A stretch of DNA of 64,000 bases from assembly GCF_040802235.1 (NCBI RefSeq), contig NC_133157.1, positions 22,771,501-22,835,500 of the forward strand. The letters run 5' to 3'. The notes under the pieces were generated by a model that was given only the letters and a program-made list of their open reading frames with translations, did no database searches and was not told the origin of the DNA. Positions 11,043 to 26,000 of this stretch are shown here, one piece after another (position 1 is the stretch's first letter; every line of letters starts with the position of its first letter). The stretch is from Manis javanica (taxonomy: Eukaryota; Chordata; Mammalia; Pholidota; Manidae). The translations under genes were made by a program, and so were the position numbers.

Positions 11043-14000
11043 GTGAGTAGGGGTGGAGGGGGTGGGTGGAGGGAGTGACGTTGCAGGCATGGGTGGCTTC
11101 CCTCCATCCTAGGGACAGACCCTTTCAGCGCAGCGTGGCTGACAGCAGCCGTACTGGCAGTGCTGGGTTACTAGGTCTGGGCAAGGGCACACTGCAGAAG
11201 AGCCTTGGACCTTTAGGCAGGAGCAATGTAGGGACCATGATTTATCAGTAAACTCTGATTTCAGCACAAGGAGGCAGTTCTCTCTCCACCTCATCCTTAG
11301 CAGTTCTCTGCTTCCACAGTACCTACCACTGGCTCGAGCAATGGAAGAGAGAAGGAGGCGAGTCAGGTGGCTAGAATCCCTACTTCCCTAATCAGGAAGG
11401 CCCACTTAGTTCCTGGCATCCCTCTTCTGAGAGCAGGGGTACGTCAGGGAGACGCAGCGCATGCCGTTACAGGCCCTGGTGAGAGAAGTTATGGAAATGG
11501 AGAGTGAATTTTTAAAAAATTTTAATTAGAATTTTAAAAATTAGAAAGATTTTTAGCAATATGATAGAGTGATTTTTTTATCTGTTAAAACTAATAAAAA
11601 ATGTGGGCTTGGATTTTGTATGTCTATTATTTTATTTTTCTAGAAATTCACTTTTGTTTTATTTTCCCAAACAATGGTCTGTGACAGACTGCGGGAAATG
11701 AACTGGTTCTTTACCACATGTGGTTTGAAAAAGCACTGAGGCAGAGGCACAAGTCAAGAGGCTTTGATTCTAGTTCTCACTGTTGAGCTAAGTCCCCACT
11801 TGGATCCGTGGTTTTTCCCATCTGTGAAAGGAGGTAGGCTGTGTCAAGATGGCCAAGGAATCTCCAGCTCTGACATTTCACGAGTCTGTGAGCTAGTGAA
11901 AAGTATAAGCCACTGATCCTTCACCTGTAGACCATGGGAAATAATTCTGTGTTGGCTGAGCCAGAAATGGGAACTCATTGTCCACTTAGTGTTGCAAAAT
12001 GAGAACTGTGTCTCTCATCACTATGCACGCTGCTCTTGCCCTGGGCCACAGCTTATCTTTTTGTATGTGGGCAACTGTAACAACCCCAAGGGGCACCTCC
12101 TCTAATTCGACCTCCAAAGCAGAGCTGCCAAAGTGAGAACTCTCACCAAATAGCTCGACCTTACAACCTTTCAATGGCACTTCAGTGTCCTGGGATGAAG
12201 CCCACGCTTCTGAACACGGCCACATGCTGACCGTCACAGCATGGCCCTGCCGAGGTCTCCAGGCTTCTGCCCACTTCTCACTACACTCTAACCACACAAA
12301 ACTACTCTCCTCTCACCAAAAACTGCTGGGTCTCAACTCTGTCCTTTGCACCTGCTGTTCCCTTTGCCTGGAATGCTTTTCTCCACCCTTGTGAAATCCT
12401 ACACATCCTTCAGCAACCAACTCATATGTTGTCAGTGAAACTTCCTGACACCCTCTCCAATATCTAGCTTTGGAGACATGCCTGTCTCCCCCATTAGATT
12501 CAAATTGTGTCCCACATATCTCTTTATTCCAGCTCCCCAGATCCCAACTGCAAATGATACTTAGCACAAATTCCAATATATAATAAATATTTAATGTATT
12601 AATGGGTAGATGTTGGCTAGTGGGAGGAGTGGCAGTGAACTAATCCAAAGCAGTGCAGAAATCAAAATCAGTGCATTTGATTTTAGAAACATATTATGTT
12701 TCTCAAGATCACATTCATATGCCTATTAGCCTGAACACTAATCTTTTCCAATTTGCATATTGCTTTTCTATTAATAAAGCATTTGTAGATGAATGACCTC
12801 ACTTAATATTCACAGCAATCCTGCAAGGTAAGTAATTTTGTTTTCATTATAAAATGGCTCAGAGAGGTAAAGTGACCTGTCTAAGGCCACCCAGCTCATA
12901 TTTGGGGGAGTTAGGCCTTGAAACCTTGACCTTAGATGTTCTCACACCCCATCAGCTGGTGCCTACTCAAGGGAGTCAAGCTGCCAGAGAGAAGGCAGGC
13001 GGAAAGGATGCTGGCGGCAGGCCCTGGGAAGCGTCTTTTATCTCCTGTGTCTCTGTCCTTTCAACCTTTGCTTATTCATTCCTCCTGGCCACTTGTAGAG
13101 CTGAGTCCAGGAACACCTGCCCTGTTCAGTGAGGCCGCTGCCCATCTGAAGAAGCTGGAACTGGAAACTGTGAAGGCTGCTGGACCTTGGCCTGCTCTGC
13201 ACATCAACATGAACAAGGTGCCGGGGACCAGAGCTGGGCAGTGAGCGTGGACCAGGGGCTCTTGACAAACCTCTAATTGTCAGGCTGGCCTGCCTCCTAA
13301 ATCATGTGCCTTTGTCTGGGAGACATTTCTACTCGGTCTTTCCTGACATTTCTGCTCAGTGTGTCTCTTAGGAGTAATATTCACTTACATTTGTTTTGGG
13401 TGGATTACAGCAGTAGAAACTGCCCTCGCTGCTGAGGCTGATAGGCTGGATCTGTCTGTCAGTGACCTCTCCCTCCTTCTAGACTGAAAGCTCCATAGGA
13501 GGGGAAATGTCCACATTTATCGCTTTCCATTTTTACCCCTCTGAGCCTGTCTGCTCAGGCTGCTAGAACAGAATACTGTAGGCCAGTGTCTTAAACAACT
13601 ACTTAAATCTCACACTTGTGGAGGCTGGGAGGTCCAAGATCCAGGTGCTGGCTGATTTGGTTCCTGCTCGGGGCTCTCTTCCTGACTTCAGAGGGCGCCT
13701 TCTCTGTGTTCTTGCGCGCCCAGAGAACAGGCAAACTTTCTCTCTTCCTCTTCTTCAAGGCCGCTAATCCCATCCTGAGCACCTACCTCCTGACTTCCTG
13801 TGAATTGAATTCCCAAAGGCTCCATCACCAAATACCATCCCACTAGGGCTTAGGGCTTCTCCACAGGAATTTGCAGGGAGGAAGGGGGCACATAATTCAG
13901 TCCATAGCAGCCTCAGGGCCTCTCTGACAGTGCCTGGCCCATGGTAGATGTTCAGTAACTGCTAATGAAAAGAAAAGAAGGATTGAAGGAGAGAGGGTGG

Positions 14001-17000
14001 GCAGGAGGGATGGGGCAGAAGCCAAGCTCTCTTTTGGCAAGATCTGTTCTAATATCTAAATTGGAAGCCTTAGAAAAGCCAAGTTGTATCTTAGAAATGT
14101 AGAATGTTGGTGCTGGATTTGATCTATCATTTAGTTCAACCTTCTCACCCTCTGAGACCAGAAGAAGGAAAATTATTTCCTCAAGGTCACACAGCAGGGG
14201 CTGAATCCGTGGCCCCTGGCTCCTGGTCGAGTGCCCTTTGCACTCCAACATGCTTCTTCATTTTTTCCACCAGGGATTCGCAACTTCAGCACTGGTGGTA
14301 TTTTGGGCTAATAATTTGCTGTCCTGTACATTGTAGGATGTTGCAGCATCCCTGGCCTCTACCCACTAGATGCCAGCAGCACCCCCCACCCAGATGTGAC
14401 AACCAGGATTATCTCCACATGTTGCCAGATGTCCCCTGAAGGGCAAAATTGCCCCTAGTTGAAAATCCCTGCTGTTCACATATTTTAATTTTTAAAGTCC
14501 CCAAAGAAATAGTCTCCTTCACTCATGAGTCTACTCTGAGTGGACTCTGATGCATAGCTAAGCCTCTTTAAAAGAGGGAAGAGGAAGACTTAGGAAGATC
14601 TGGCCTGGGAAGCTCCCCTCCTTACCTGCGCTGGTGAACCTGGGAAGCTTACACCTTCTCTCTGAGCTGTTCGTCCACCGTGGCCAGCCCTCTGGTCTAT
14701 ACTAAATTGCAAGGATTTCTTAGAAGACCCTTGCTCCCTTGCATTCCCTCCACCCCCACATGGCAGCCTGAAATCCTTAAGTCCCTTTTATCACTTACGG
14801 GCCCCAATATCAGGCTTGGTGGCCAGCTGGAAAGAATTCCTCCTGCAGGATGGCGCTTATATTCATTCAATCAACCAATCGTTATGGAGCAGGCCTGTGC
14901 TAGGTGCTGGGGACTCAACCCCATATGTTATGTGGCACCTGGATTGGTCTTCTTTCTCTTAGTTTCTCGGTTCTCAAAGTTTCCTTCTGCAATGCACATA
15001 ATAAATAGTTTTAACAGAGGCTTGCCTGGTCTATGACAAAATCTGAAAGTATTTTGCAAGGCGATAATAGCCGAGAGCAGCAGAGAGCTCACAAGTTCTA
15101 TGTAATTTGTGGTTGCCGTGAATATTGGCTTTATTTGGGTTAAGGCGTAGCTGGGACAGCTGTGGGTTACTGAGCATTTCCCTGGAGCTGAAGCTATATT
15201 GCCCCCTTTTCACCCTGCATTTGAAGAAATGCATCAGTAGACTACAGTGATATCAGAGAAGCTTGAGTTTGCCCTAATGCATAATCAAAGTATGTTACTT
15301 CACACTGTGGTTCATCATTACTGATGAAACATTCCTTGCAACAGAATGCACATGACACCACAATTGGGAGCCAAAGACTTCAGTGACTCTTAAGGATTTT
15401 CCCAGTCTCAAGAGTCAAGAATCCATTGATTCTTCTAAACTTTGGATGAGTTCCTGTTCTTGATTTAATGATGAGAGGACATTTTCATTGACCAACTCCA
15501 AAGCTGTATCCAAAATTATCACAGGAATTTAAATGTCACCAAATTTCAAATGTGTAAACAACTTTATCAACAATTGAAAAATGCACCTGATCATTTCTTT
15601 AACCCCAAATGACATCTGCAAACTGATAAGACTATTTCCAAGTGTGATAATATCAAAGCCCAATTGTCATTCATTCATATGTTTTAAAATCTGTATTTCC
15701 ATACTGAAAGATCAGCATCTTTCCACAACTCAAATTGAATGTAAAATACAAAATATGGTCATGCAAAAGAGAGAAAGCACAACATTCTTGGAGCCATCTG
15801 CCAGGATAGAATTATGGTCTTGTTGTAATACAGATGTTAATCTTGCATAGAAATGCCTTTTATGCAAAAATTTAGTCATATAATAATACTCTAATTTTCC
15901 AAAATTCACGTTGGTCTTAACCTGTGTCTATTCAGAGAACTGAACAGTAGCTCCTGCTTTGTCAGGTAGAATAAGAACAAACCATCCTGAATTTTATATT
16001 CAAGAAGGACTTTGGAATTACTAAATTCAAGAGGAAAAATCAATGCTGAATTCTCACTTTTTTTATTTTAGCAACATTTAATTGTTTTTTAAAGTAGGTC
16101 TTCGGTCATTACCGAAATGTAATTTTATCCCCTTAAAGCAATTGTCATAAACCTCAAATGGCTTTAGAGCCAATTTAATTCTTGTGTTCCAGAATATCAT
16201 TCCCAAAAACTAACTCTAATTAAAGAATTAACTCTTCATACATCAGTGAAAACACCCATGTGTTGTAGAGTTAAACAATTATCCTAATGCAACCGGATTT
16301 ATAAATGCAAGGTAAATTAACCCAAAGCAATATTAGTCAAAAGAGTCCTTTTTCTTTATACCCAGTGTCCTCATATCTGATGTGCTCTTTTAGTTATATT
16401 TTCTCTTCTAACCAAAGAATCTAATATGAAAATGCCATTCATATGTTTCACTCTCGTTTGATCATCATAATAATCCTAAGGAAAGAAACAGGGACTCAGA
16501 GGAGTTAAGGGGAGCCACTATGGCTGAGCGGTCAAGAGCCCTCTCGTTTGGACTCATCCTGTCCTGGGTGTGAATCTGACTCTTCTGTACGCTTTCTGTG
16601 TGACCTTGGACAAGTGACTTATCATCTCTCTGCTGTTTTTCTCATCTGTAAAATGGGGATAGGGATAGTCTCTGCCTTCCATGGGATGGCTGAATGAGAG
16701 GATACAATGAACTGTGCTTATGAGATGCTTTGTCAGTGCTTGGCCCATAATAAGCTCTCAGTAAATGTGAGCCACTTCCTTTTTATCATCATCGTCATCA
16801 TCATCTTTTTAAAAATGGTCCTAGTAAAGGAAAGAGCTGAGATTAAAATCCAGGTCTTCTGTTTCTGCTTATCTTGCTGTTCCAAGAAATTGCTGATTCT
16901 GCTTATTCTGCCAAATGCTCCTCTAAGTCCCACTGGGAAACTGAATTCTATGCCCTCTTTTCTTTATTAAATGATGAAAACCAGCCAATTGTCCTATACT

Positions 17001-20000
17001 TCCTCTAGGGGTTTCATAATACTCCTGCTATGTGTACCAAGGTGCTCTCTAGGAATTTTGAATTAGTGAATGAGATTTAATTTTGGAACTTGCAGAATTT
17101 GAAGCCTTTAGAACATTTTGTTCTTGCCTTGGTACGTTGTAGCTAATATGCCATATGCCATAGTAAGTCCTGGCATCACTAAATTGGCTTTTAGCAATCA
17201 TATGGTCTTCTATCTTTATTATTAAACACATCTCTTCTAATAATAACCATATATCATTATAATCTTCAGTAGGTGTTTATTAGCACCTGCTAGGTGCCAA
17301 GCACCAAATTAACACTGGATATGCAAAGGTCGTTGTTAACAATAAGACATTTTTTCCCAGCATGTGTTGTGTAAACCACCAGAGATGACTTCAGGTTACA
17401 TACATAGATGAGTATTTTTTAATAGTTATGGAATTATCATAATGTATATTATGATAAATATAATAATCACCAAGCCTATGATTTCAAAGATATTATTGCT
17501 TAAAATAAGTTAGACCCAGTGTAATCCACCTTAACTGGATCATATAGATTATAGGTACATGTTCAGTTAATGCATGGGAAATAGCAAAAACAGTGAAGGT
17601 GGTACCAAATTACTGAAGTCTGAGACACTGTACAGTGAGATAACATTCCCTGAGAGATACAACTTTCAGCAAGACTTATTATAAAAATACCAGTGACTAT
17701 TTTGTACTTTCCCTTGACCAGCCAAGTCACAGGATTGAATATACGTAAGAGAAACAGCAGTTATAGGGGAACTATCACTGACCTGGGGGAACTGGTAGCT
17801 TGTGTCCTGGTGCTGCCTGGCTCTCGCAGCATGCCTCTGAGGAGCCTCTTCTCTTTGAGCCTTTCCCCCGTCTTCTGGCTCCTGGGCTTTCCCATACGTC
17901 CTCTCCCTGCTTCAGAGAATGAGAGGAGGTGCTGACAATTCCTTTGCAAATAGTAAAAGCACCCGTGCAAATACAGGGAGTTGGTGACACCCTTGTCTAT
18001 AAGTTTAAGCCTGTGCATCAGTTGCAGTTAGGATGGATGGGAAAGGTTAATAGATGTGTTTTCTTTTTAATTTGTTTACACTCTGTTGCACATGTTTTGG
18101 TTTGTCACAGGCTGAAGAAAAAAAGGTTTCTGAGAAGACCCTGCAGACCCCACTTTTGCCCTCCCCTGTGGCTGATCACGTGAAGTGTAACATTTTGAAA
18201 GCCCAGCTGGAGAATGCATCTCGAGTGGGTGCCCAGGTGTGTGGAGCATATGCATTCCTTTGATTTCACGTGTCAAGATTCCTTCCATGCCATAGACAGA
18301 GAAGGGGCCCTGTAGGACTGAGACGCTATGTCAGTCAGGGTCCAGACAGGAGACAGTAGCCACACCTGTTATGTGAACAGAGATTTCAATATAGAGAGTT
18401 ATTAACTGATGTGCAGTTACTAATTGGGTAGGTGAAAGGGCCAGGTCTGTATGTCACATGGGTCTGAGGGCCATGGGCTTCTGCATCCCTCTTGGACCTC
18501 CAGTGCACATTCAGTGGGCCTGGCTGGCTGAGTGGGTGTCCCTTCCTCCCTTGTTTTCTGTGAGCCACATCAGAGGGAGGTGGACAAGGTATCTATCAAA
18601 AGCATGTTATGTAATTCCTCCCAGGCTTGTTATACTGACTTAAAGGACATACTCTGAATTTTTTAAGAGCTTAGTTATACATGAACAATAAAACTGATTA
18701 TTATTTCTGATCTAAAGTGTGAGGTGGGGGATTAAACAGTGGGTTTAGCTTTTCCCACACCACTCCTTTCTCATTCAAGCATGAGCTGGCACATAGCAGG
18801 TGCTCAATAAAAGTATGAATTCAAGCATTGATTGTATTTGAGTGATTAAATGTTAATCCCAATGATGGGGAATGACTCAAGAAAATATTTTTTTGTTAAC
18901 TTATATAAACACCACAGAAAATTGGTATTGACTGAGTACTTGATGAACCACCTCTTTGATCCATCTTCACAATTTCTATAATCCTTTGAATGTAGAGACT
19001 TGAAAACATTTCTGCATGCCAAGATATTCAGTTTTGACTAACCTGCCTGTTTTCTTTAACAGGTTGGAAAAGAGGAATCAACATTTGTAAATATCAATAA
19101 GAAATCCAGTCTTCAGGATGCTAATGTAAGGTCTGTTGTTTCTTGTTTGAATGGGGAAACGATACTCTGTGTCATCCACATTATCCTCGAAACATTGCTC
19201 ATGAGGGCATTTGCTAAGAAAATCAGAAAGGAAAAAGAAAACTGAGAGAATGTGACCATGAAGAGACAGAAAAAGACTGGCTTACACAACTTCTTTTAAG
19301 CCTCAAAAATGCTGCTGCTTCTCAGCTTTAATATTCCTACCTGCTGTGCTCACAAGGGACTTAACTTTGAGTTGCTTGTCTCAAGCATATAGCTCAGACC
19401 TTGTCATTCCCCTGCTTAATGTCCTTTAAAGGCTTTGCTTTGCTCTCAGGATGGAGTGCAGGTGCAGGCTTCTTAACGGAGCACAGGATGGCCGTTATGA
19501 CCTGGCTTCTGCTTGCTGTCCCAGCTCAGTTCATCACTTTTCCTTGGCGCATTGCCACGCTCCTCACACTGAGCTCCTAGACAGTGCTAGAACCACACAT
19601 GGTCTTTAAGGCTTCCAGGCCACTGCCACCTGCAACATAGCGGAAAATCTTCCTCCCCTGATCTCACAGCAAACAGAAATTCATCCTCTCTTATCCCAAG
19701 TGAGTAACAACCTGTAGATCACGAGCACTCCAGGTGGTCTGGGAACCACTGCTCTACCAATTCATGTTCTTGGGATAATATTGTCCTACTCCAGAGATAC
19801 ATACTAAGCTGCCTTGGACTTTTCAAAACCTTAACTCATCTCTTTCCACCCCACTTCACTATCCTTCACCTGGTTTCCGGTCTTGGTTATGGCATTATTT
19901 ATTTACCTGTTATCCAGCCCTGGCACCTAGGAGTCCTTGACTTTCTCCTATTTCATCCCCTCATCTAATTGGTCACCAAGTCCTGCCAGCTGGATTTTCA

Positions 20001-23000
20001 TATTATCTCCACGTCCTCTTCAGGACCCCAATCCTGGCTTGCCTTGAGTCCTCACCATCTCTTTTCCTGGATAACTACTGTACAGGCTTCCAAGAGGCTG
20101 CCAGCTGGCCTCCCTTGCCAGCATCCTCTCCTCTTCACTGCTCTGAGGGCCTTCCTAAAATGCAAATCTGACCGTGCCGCTCCCTTGCCTGAAAGCTTCA
20201 GTTCCAGCCTTTGCCTTCAGTGTGAACTCCGGAGCCGGAGGCCCCTCGTGACACAGCCCCTGCCTCCCCCTCCAGCTGCAGTCCCCTGCTTTTCTGCTGG
20301 GACCTTACCCAGCATTCGTTCGCCAGGTCTCCACTCCTGTCTCCACCTCAGAAGTCTTCCCTCCATCTGGTTAAGAGTAAACTCCTCCATGAAGCTTTAC
20401 AGATACCAACCATCCCACCCAAGCAAAATCATGTGCCCCCCTTATGGCATGTGAGTTCTTTCAGGGACTATATATTCCATTGACTTTGGGGTCATGAACC
20501 TGGAATATGGTGACACTGATTCCTTATTTGCTTATGCATGTACTTATTCAACAAACATTTATTAGATACAGGCCACATATCTATCACCATATTAGGTACT
20601 AAATAGAAGAAAGCATGGGGACACAGAGTGTTCACTGACTGGCCGGAGGTCCCTTGGGGAGGGACCAAAACAACTCAACTTGTTTTGATGTTCTTTGGTC
20701 CTAGAAGGTAATTTCTGTTTTTCAAAATGAAATTAATCATGACCACTCCAAAAATGTGTGAAAACTTTTCCTTAACATCACTATTTTTAATAGGGCCCAC
20801 TGGGTATCTGGCATATTTTCTTGAGGAAATATAAAAACGAAGTTTAGGTTTTAACATTTTCATATGTACATAGAATTACAATGTCTTAAAACAAATCTTA
20901 TAGGTCTTCCGGTTATGTACTTTTCACATTAAATTCTCTATGTTTCTCTTTTAAAATATATATGTTCTATGCTATTTAAAAAATAACCTACCTACCAGAT
21001 TACCTGGAACTAAAAATGGGTTATCCACAGGTTTCTTTTTACTTATTTTACTGACAAAATCTGGTATGAACCAAACCCTAATATTGGAGGTAGGTATTTT
21101 GGGCAGGCAAGCTGTATGTGAGACCCCAATTTTGTTTAGTTCCTGCTTGCTGTATTTTCTTCGTTATGATTTTGTGTTTTGTTTTTGGATTTTCTGTGGT
21201 GTCTTTCAAAATTATATTTGATAAGAGTGAAGAGAAGAAAAAATGGGTATCTTTACTCTCAATGTTATTAAAGTTATACATGACCTGAGAAAACAGATCC
21301 TACAAGCCAAAGCAAGATCATAAACCTTTTTGTTGGTGGTGTTCTATGTTTTGGTATATCTTTAGAAGTCCTATTCCTATACGTGTGGAAGTGACCCAAG
21401 CAGCGGTGGAAAAGCCGGAAATCAAGCCTCCCCGAGTGAGGAAGTTAACAAGACAATACAGTTTGTGAGTTCTGTACTGCAAGTTTTTTATTTATATCAA
21501 CAAAGGTGAGGCTAAATGTTCAGTTACAAATGCTTCAGCCCCTCACACCTTTCCCAAAGGACTATCCTCAAAATACAGTTTGCTTCCAATTAAGTCATAA
21601 TGGTAGCAGACTTTGCTATCTGAAAACATTGCCCAGTTAGCATATTTATTCTTATTAATTACTGTTTAATAAACTACTCCAAAATTAGTGACTTACAACA
21701 ATCCACATTCATTGCAGTTTCTGGGGGTTAGAAGTCCAGGTATGGCTGAGTTGGATCTTCTGTGTCAGGGTCTCTTACAAGGCTGCATTCAAGGAGTTGG
21801 CAAGGGCTGCAGTCTCATCTGATGGCTTGTTTGTGCAGTTTGGGATAGGATTTGGTTCCTTACTGGCTGTTGGTTGGAGGTTGCCCTCAGTTCCCGGTCA
21901 TGCAGGCCTCTCTAGCTTTCTCTGTAAAGAAAGCTTACAAGAAGAGCCAGAGAGAATTCTAGCAAGGTGAAAGTCACAGCCTTTTGTAACCTAATCACAT
22001 ATGACATTCCATGACTTTTCACATATTCTATTCATTAGAAGCAAGTCACTAAGGCCGGCTCACACTCAAGGGTTTGGGATTATACAGGGGCATGAATACT
22101 GGGATGTGGGAGATCACTAGGAGCAATACCAGAAACTGCCTCCATAGCATATTAGTGAGATGGTAGCATGGTCTGTCCACAGAGCCAAAGCTAGTCACTG
22201 AGCTATATGAAACTCACGGGAGGAGCTATATATACCCAAAGTGACCCAGAACCTCCAACTGGACAACCTGTCCAGTTTTGTGCAGTTTAACAAAAGTTTC
22301 TTGGCTATCATGTGCACAGGGCTATTACTAAATATCATAAGGGAAAAACAAAATGTCTTTGACAATTGCATCTGAGGACTCATGATTTATTGGAGACAGA
22401 TTGCAAATAATGATAATCCAAAGAAGACAGGTAAATGCTGTAGTCAGGGTGTAGTACATTAGTAACAGTAATAGTGCTAGTCACAGTTGTAGTTGCCATT
22501 TCTTGACCTCAGCTGTGGCATTGTGCCTGGTGTGTAACTGGCCAAGCAGCTGCAGGGGGATCCTTGGGTGCTGTGGGAAGCTTGGAGCTCTGGCGTGAGA
22601 AAGGCTTCTGTTAGAGCCCTGGCTAGTGGACTGCTGTAAGCTGCTGGAGAATTTGCTCTGTGAGCCTCTCTTTCATCATCTGTAAAAATGGATGAGGTAA
22701 CACTTACCTCTGATGAATTTTTTGAAAGTTAACTTGAGATAATGTGGGTAAAGCCCCTAGCAAGGGACCTGGCCACAGGATGAATTATTTTCCCTTCCTT
22801 TCTTCACAAGGACCTGACAGTATCTGAGAAAAGGTCAGGTTCAGGGGGTACCTGTGTACAGCATGGAAGAGGGAGTGTAACTCTGGATGCAATTCTCTAA
22901 CAGCCATCTCAGGCCTGCCATTTGTATCTTGTGAAAGAAAAAGAGGCAGGGGGCTCTTTAAGGGCAGACACATCCCACCTCATTAGCCTTAAAAGAAACT

Positions 23001-26000
23001 TCAGGACAGTTCAGTGGCTACATTTCCTAGGAGAGTCAGAACGAGTAAAAGTCAAATAATTAACAGTCCTAATCATTTATAAGGGATGAATTAAACCAGG
23101 AAAAATCTGTTCCTCTGAGGATAAAGCTGGCAGGATTAGCCTTTTCTTTCACATTTTGAAACTCACAATGTTATCATCACCCATTTGGGATATGTAATCA
23201 TGTTGGAAATAAGGATTAACACATGGCCTGGAAGGAAAGAAAAATTGACCCACCACATTGGCTGTTTTAAGAAAATCCTTTTCAAACTTCCAACTTAAAT
23301 GAATATTTCTTAAGCTTCCCTGAAGTATTCTGCTTCGGACCAAAGCATAGCAGCACTTTCCCCATAAGCAGTAAATAGTAAAATTAATGGAATGGGATTT
23401 TCTGAGTATTAACCTTTTGTCCCATAAATAGTTCTCGAATCGTTGTCACCAGTCACCACTTACTTGCTCATTTCTTTCACTCATACATATTGATGAAGTT
23501 AATAAACACACGGTCAGAGAACACAGATAGAAAAAACTCAGATTTCCCATTTCCTAAAAAACATTTCTGCATGATTATTTTTGAGATATGCACACATACA
23601 GCCCCTTTTGGCTGGTATAGTATTCGTAGTTCTTAGGCCAACATGTGTATTTGGGTTTTAAGGTATTCCACCAAGAGCATGATATTCAAGTTCAAGAACA
23701 AGTTTTCAAATCACTGCCTTTACGGATATAAAAAAAATCTCAGCCATGTTCTTTTCTGGAAATATGAGAGAGGGAGGGAAAATGTAACTGCTATGTACAG
23801 ACTAAACAGAGAAGCAGGATTCTGCAGTTTAAGGCACTAAAAACATCACCTTTATATTGATACCAGATAGTATGTTTAGAAAATGACAAGCTGCTTTATT
23901 CATTTTCCAGAAATATGACCTTACTATGTATTTAAACATTTACTGGGTATTTAAACATAGTGTACAAGTCTAAAAAAATGTAAGCAAGACAGAAAAGTCC
24001 AAAGAGAAAAGTAACCAGTTCCCCAGAATTGCACCCTCAAAAATAACCAATGTTCACATTTAATGACCATTCATCTAGACATCTTTCTGTGTATACATAT
24101 TGTTAAGATAAAAAAACATTTTAAAGAATCATACTATACCTAAAGTTTTACTTATTGAAATGTTTCATGAATTGAACATGAATTTACCTCAGGAACTGAG
24201 GTAAAATGAGGGATGAACTTCAGATATATATTTCTTTGCCGTAAGACCTAAGTGAAGACAAAAGTTTGTAAAATCCATTAAGAATTTGAGTCCCTTTCAA
24301 TTTTAGACAGTATCAGTTGACTTCCTGCTGGGGAAGATGAGCTATGTTTTTTTTTAATGGATCAAATATAAAACCAAATGGTAACTATGTTGTTAAGGTT
24401 ATAATTTTTTAAATGAGGTAAAAAGAAAGCTTAACCCAACTCATCTGCTTAACCACCTATGGGACCTTGAACAAGTAAATTCATAGTCAGCCCCTGGATA
24501 TCATCTGCTTCTCTGAAAATGAAGATCATAATTAATGTAAGGCTGCTCTGAAATTAAATGGGCTAATGCATGTGTAACTGATCTGACTTTCTTCACCAGC
24601 ATAGATCCAAGTATGTGGTCTCTTATTTATTCAAGTCCCACCTTTCTCCTTTATCAAGAAAAGTGCTGCATTCTCGAGGCTTCTCTGTACACAGAATGAT
24701 CTAAAATCCCCCAGGGCCCTCCTTGGTGAGTCTGAGGGAATGGGGTGTGATCCAGGCAGAAAAGGACACTAGGCGGGACGTCACCATTGTGGAAGAAGGC
24801 TGGGCTGGTGTCTTGGGCTTGTCTCCAGGATGACCAGGCACGAGCTTCTCATTGTCCTGTCCTTCAGGAGTCACGTGGATCATGCTTAATTCTCCCAGCC
24901 ACAGTGTGTGGCAACATATGTGAACTACCGCCAACCAGGGAAGTTCACCCAAGCTTTGGCACCCAGGGTTCCTACTGGGGGTCAGTCATGCAGGCATGGA
25001 ACACCCGTGTGACTGACCTTATACCTACTCTGTCTCCATCCTTCCAGAGGTCAAACTGGTACAGTGCAGCCGAGAACCCCAGACACTCGAAAACAGGTAT
25101 TCACCATAAATCCCATTGATAGCATAAACCAGCTGGCATGGCCCACAGTTTCAGGTATGCAAAGACACTCATTAGGCAGGATATTCCAAGGTTCCAGAGG
25201 TTCTCCAAAGAGCTGTCAGTGGCCAGTAGTTCCTTTGGGTTGTCTAGGCCTCTGAGTTGCTCTTACTGCATAAGCAGCAGTCTGGTGAGCAGGGTTGTCT
25301 TGATTCCTAGAAGTTTGAGTAAATACTGTCTATACGAAGAACAACGGTTGATGTGCTGCTCTGATGCTGTGCCAGGATGACCAGATTGGAGGGCTTCCTA
25401 CCTGGACATGCCTTGTGGGAGAGCAAAGCTTCGGCCCAAATCCAAGCCTTGGAGATGAGCCCAGGGCACCAGCCCAGACTCCTCCGCCCACATGGTGACT
25501 CCGCATCTTGTCCTTTTCTGCTGGGATCATCCCATTCCCTCAGAGAGGTTCTAAGACCAGAGCTACTTGGTCCCCAAACACCTGTAACCAGTGTCTCACA
25601 GCAAAGAAAGAGTTGCTGTTGGGCCACAAAAGCAGCCATTCTACCCCTTCGGTCAGAGCAGTGGGTTCCTAAAACCTTGTGTTTACCCTCCCACGGGAGG
25701 TCACGCAGAATAATATCCCTTGGTTTGGAGGTTCTTCACAAAATTAAACACAGGACTAACAATGTGGCCCGGCAATTTCACCCCAAGTAGAATTCCAGTC
25801 TAAAAGAACTGAAATCAGGGACTCAAACAGCTATTGGCACCCCCATGTTCATAATACCCCCAGCACTATTCACAGGAGCCGAGAGGTGGAAACAATCCAA
25901 GTGTCCGTCAACAGATGAATGGATAAACAAAGTATGGTTTATCCATACAGTTGAATGTTACTGGGCCAAAAAATTGAATGAAATTTTGACACATGCTACA

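Larger units (their letters stand above)
11043..13098 (+). other. EPB41L4B: EPB41L4B intron A-B
   Basis: The intron opens with GTGAGT and closes with CTTGTAG. It holds an L2 copy around 12020-12600 and an antisense MIR near 12780-12950. The first 1 kb shows nothing recognised apart from an A/T-rich patch near 11508-11640. Confidence 0.7.
13218..18110 (+). other. EPB41L4B: EPB41L4B intron B-C
   Basis: This 4.9 kb intron has an unusual GTGCCG donor. It contains an unassigned old repeat at 13540-13915, MIR3 at 14095-14255, MER20 at 14262-14475 and a long MIR at 16500-16770. The 15000-16400 stretch is AT-rich with nothing recognised. Confidence 0.65.

Noticed and set aside
16510-16590. tRNA-like sequence (GGCTGAGCGGTCAAGAG)
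   Set aside because: It is the tRNA-derived head of a MIR SINE; no full cloverleaf or acceptor stem can be drawn.
19969-20454. 161-codon + strand open frame
   Set aside because: It lies inside L2 LINE-like sequence and does not resemble a protein.
25377-25790. 137-codon + strand open frame
   Set aside because: There are no domain or splice signals, it runs into an L1 fragment, and a competing minus-strand frame overlaps it.
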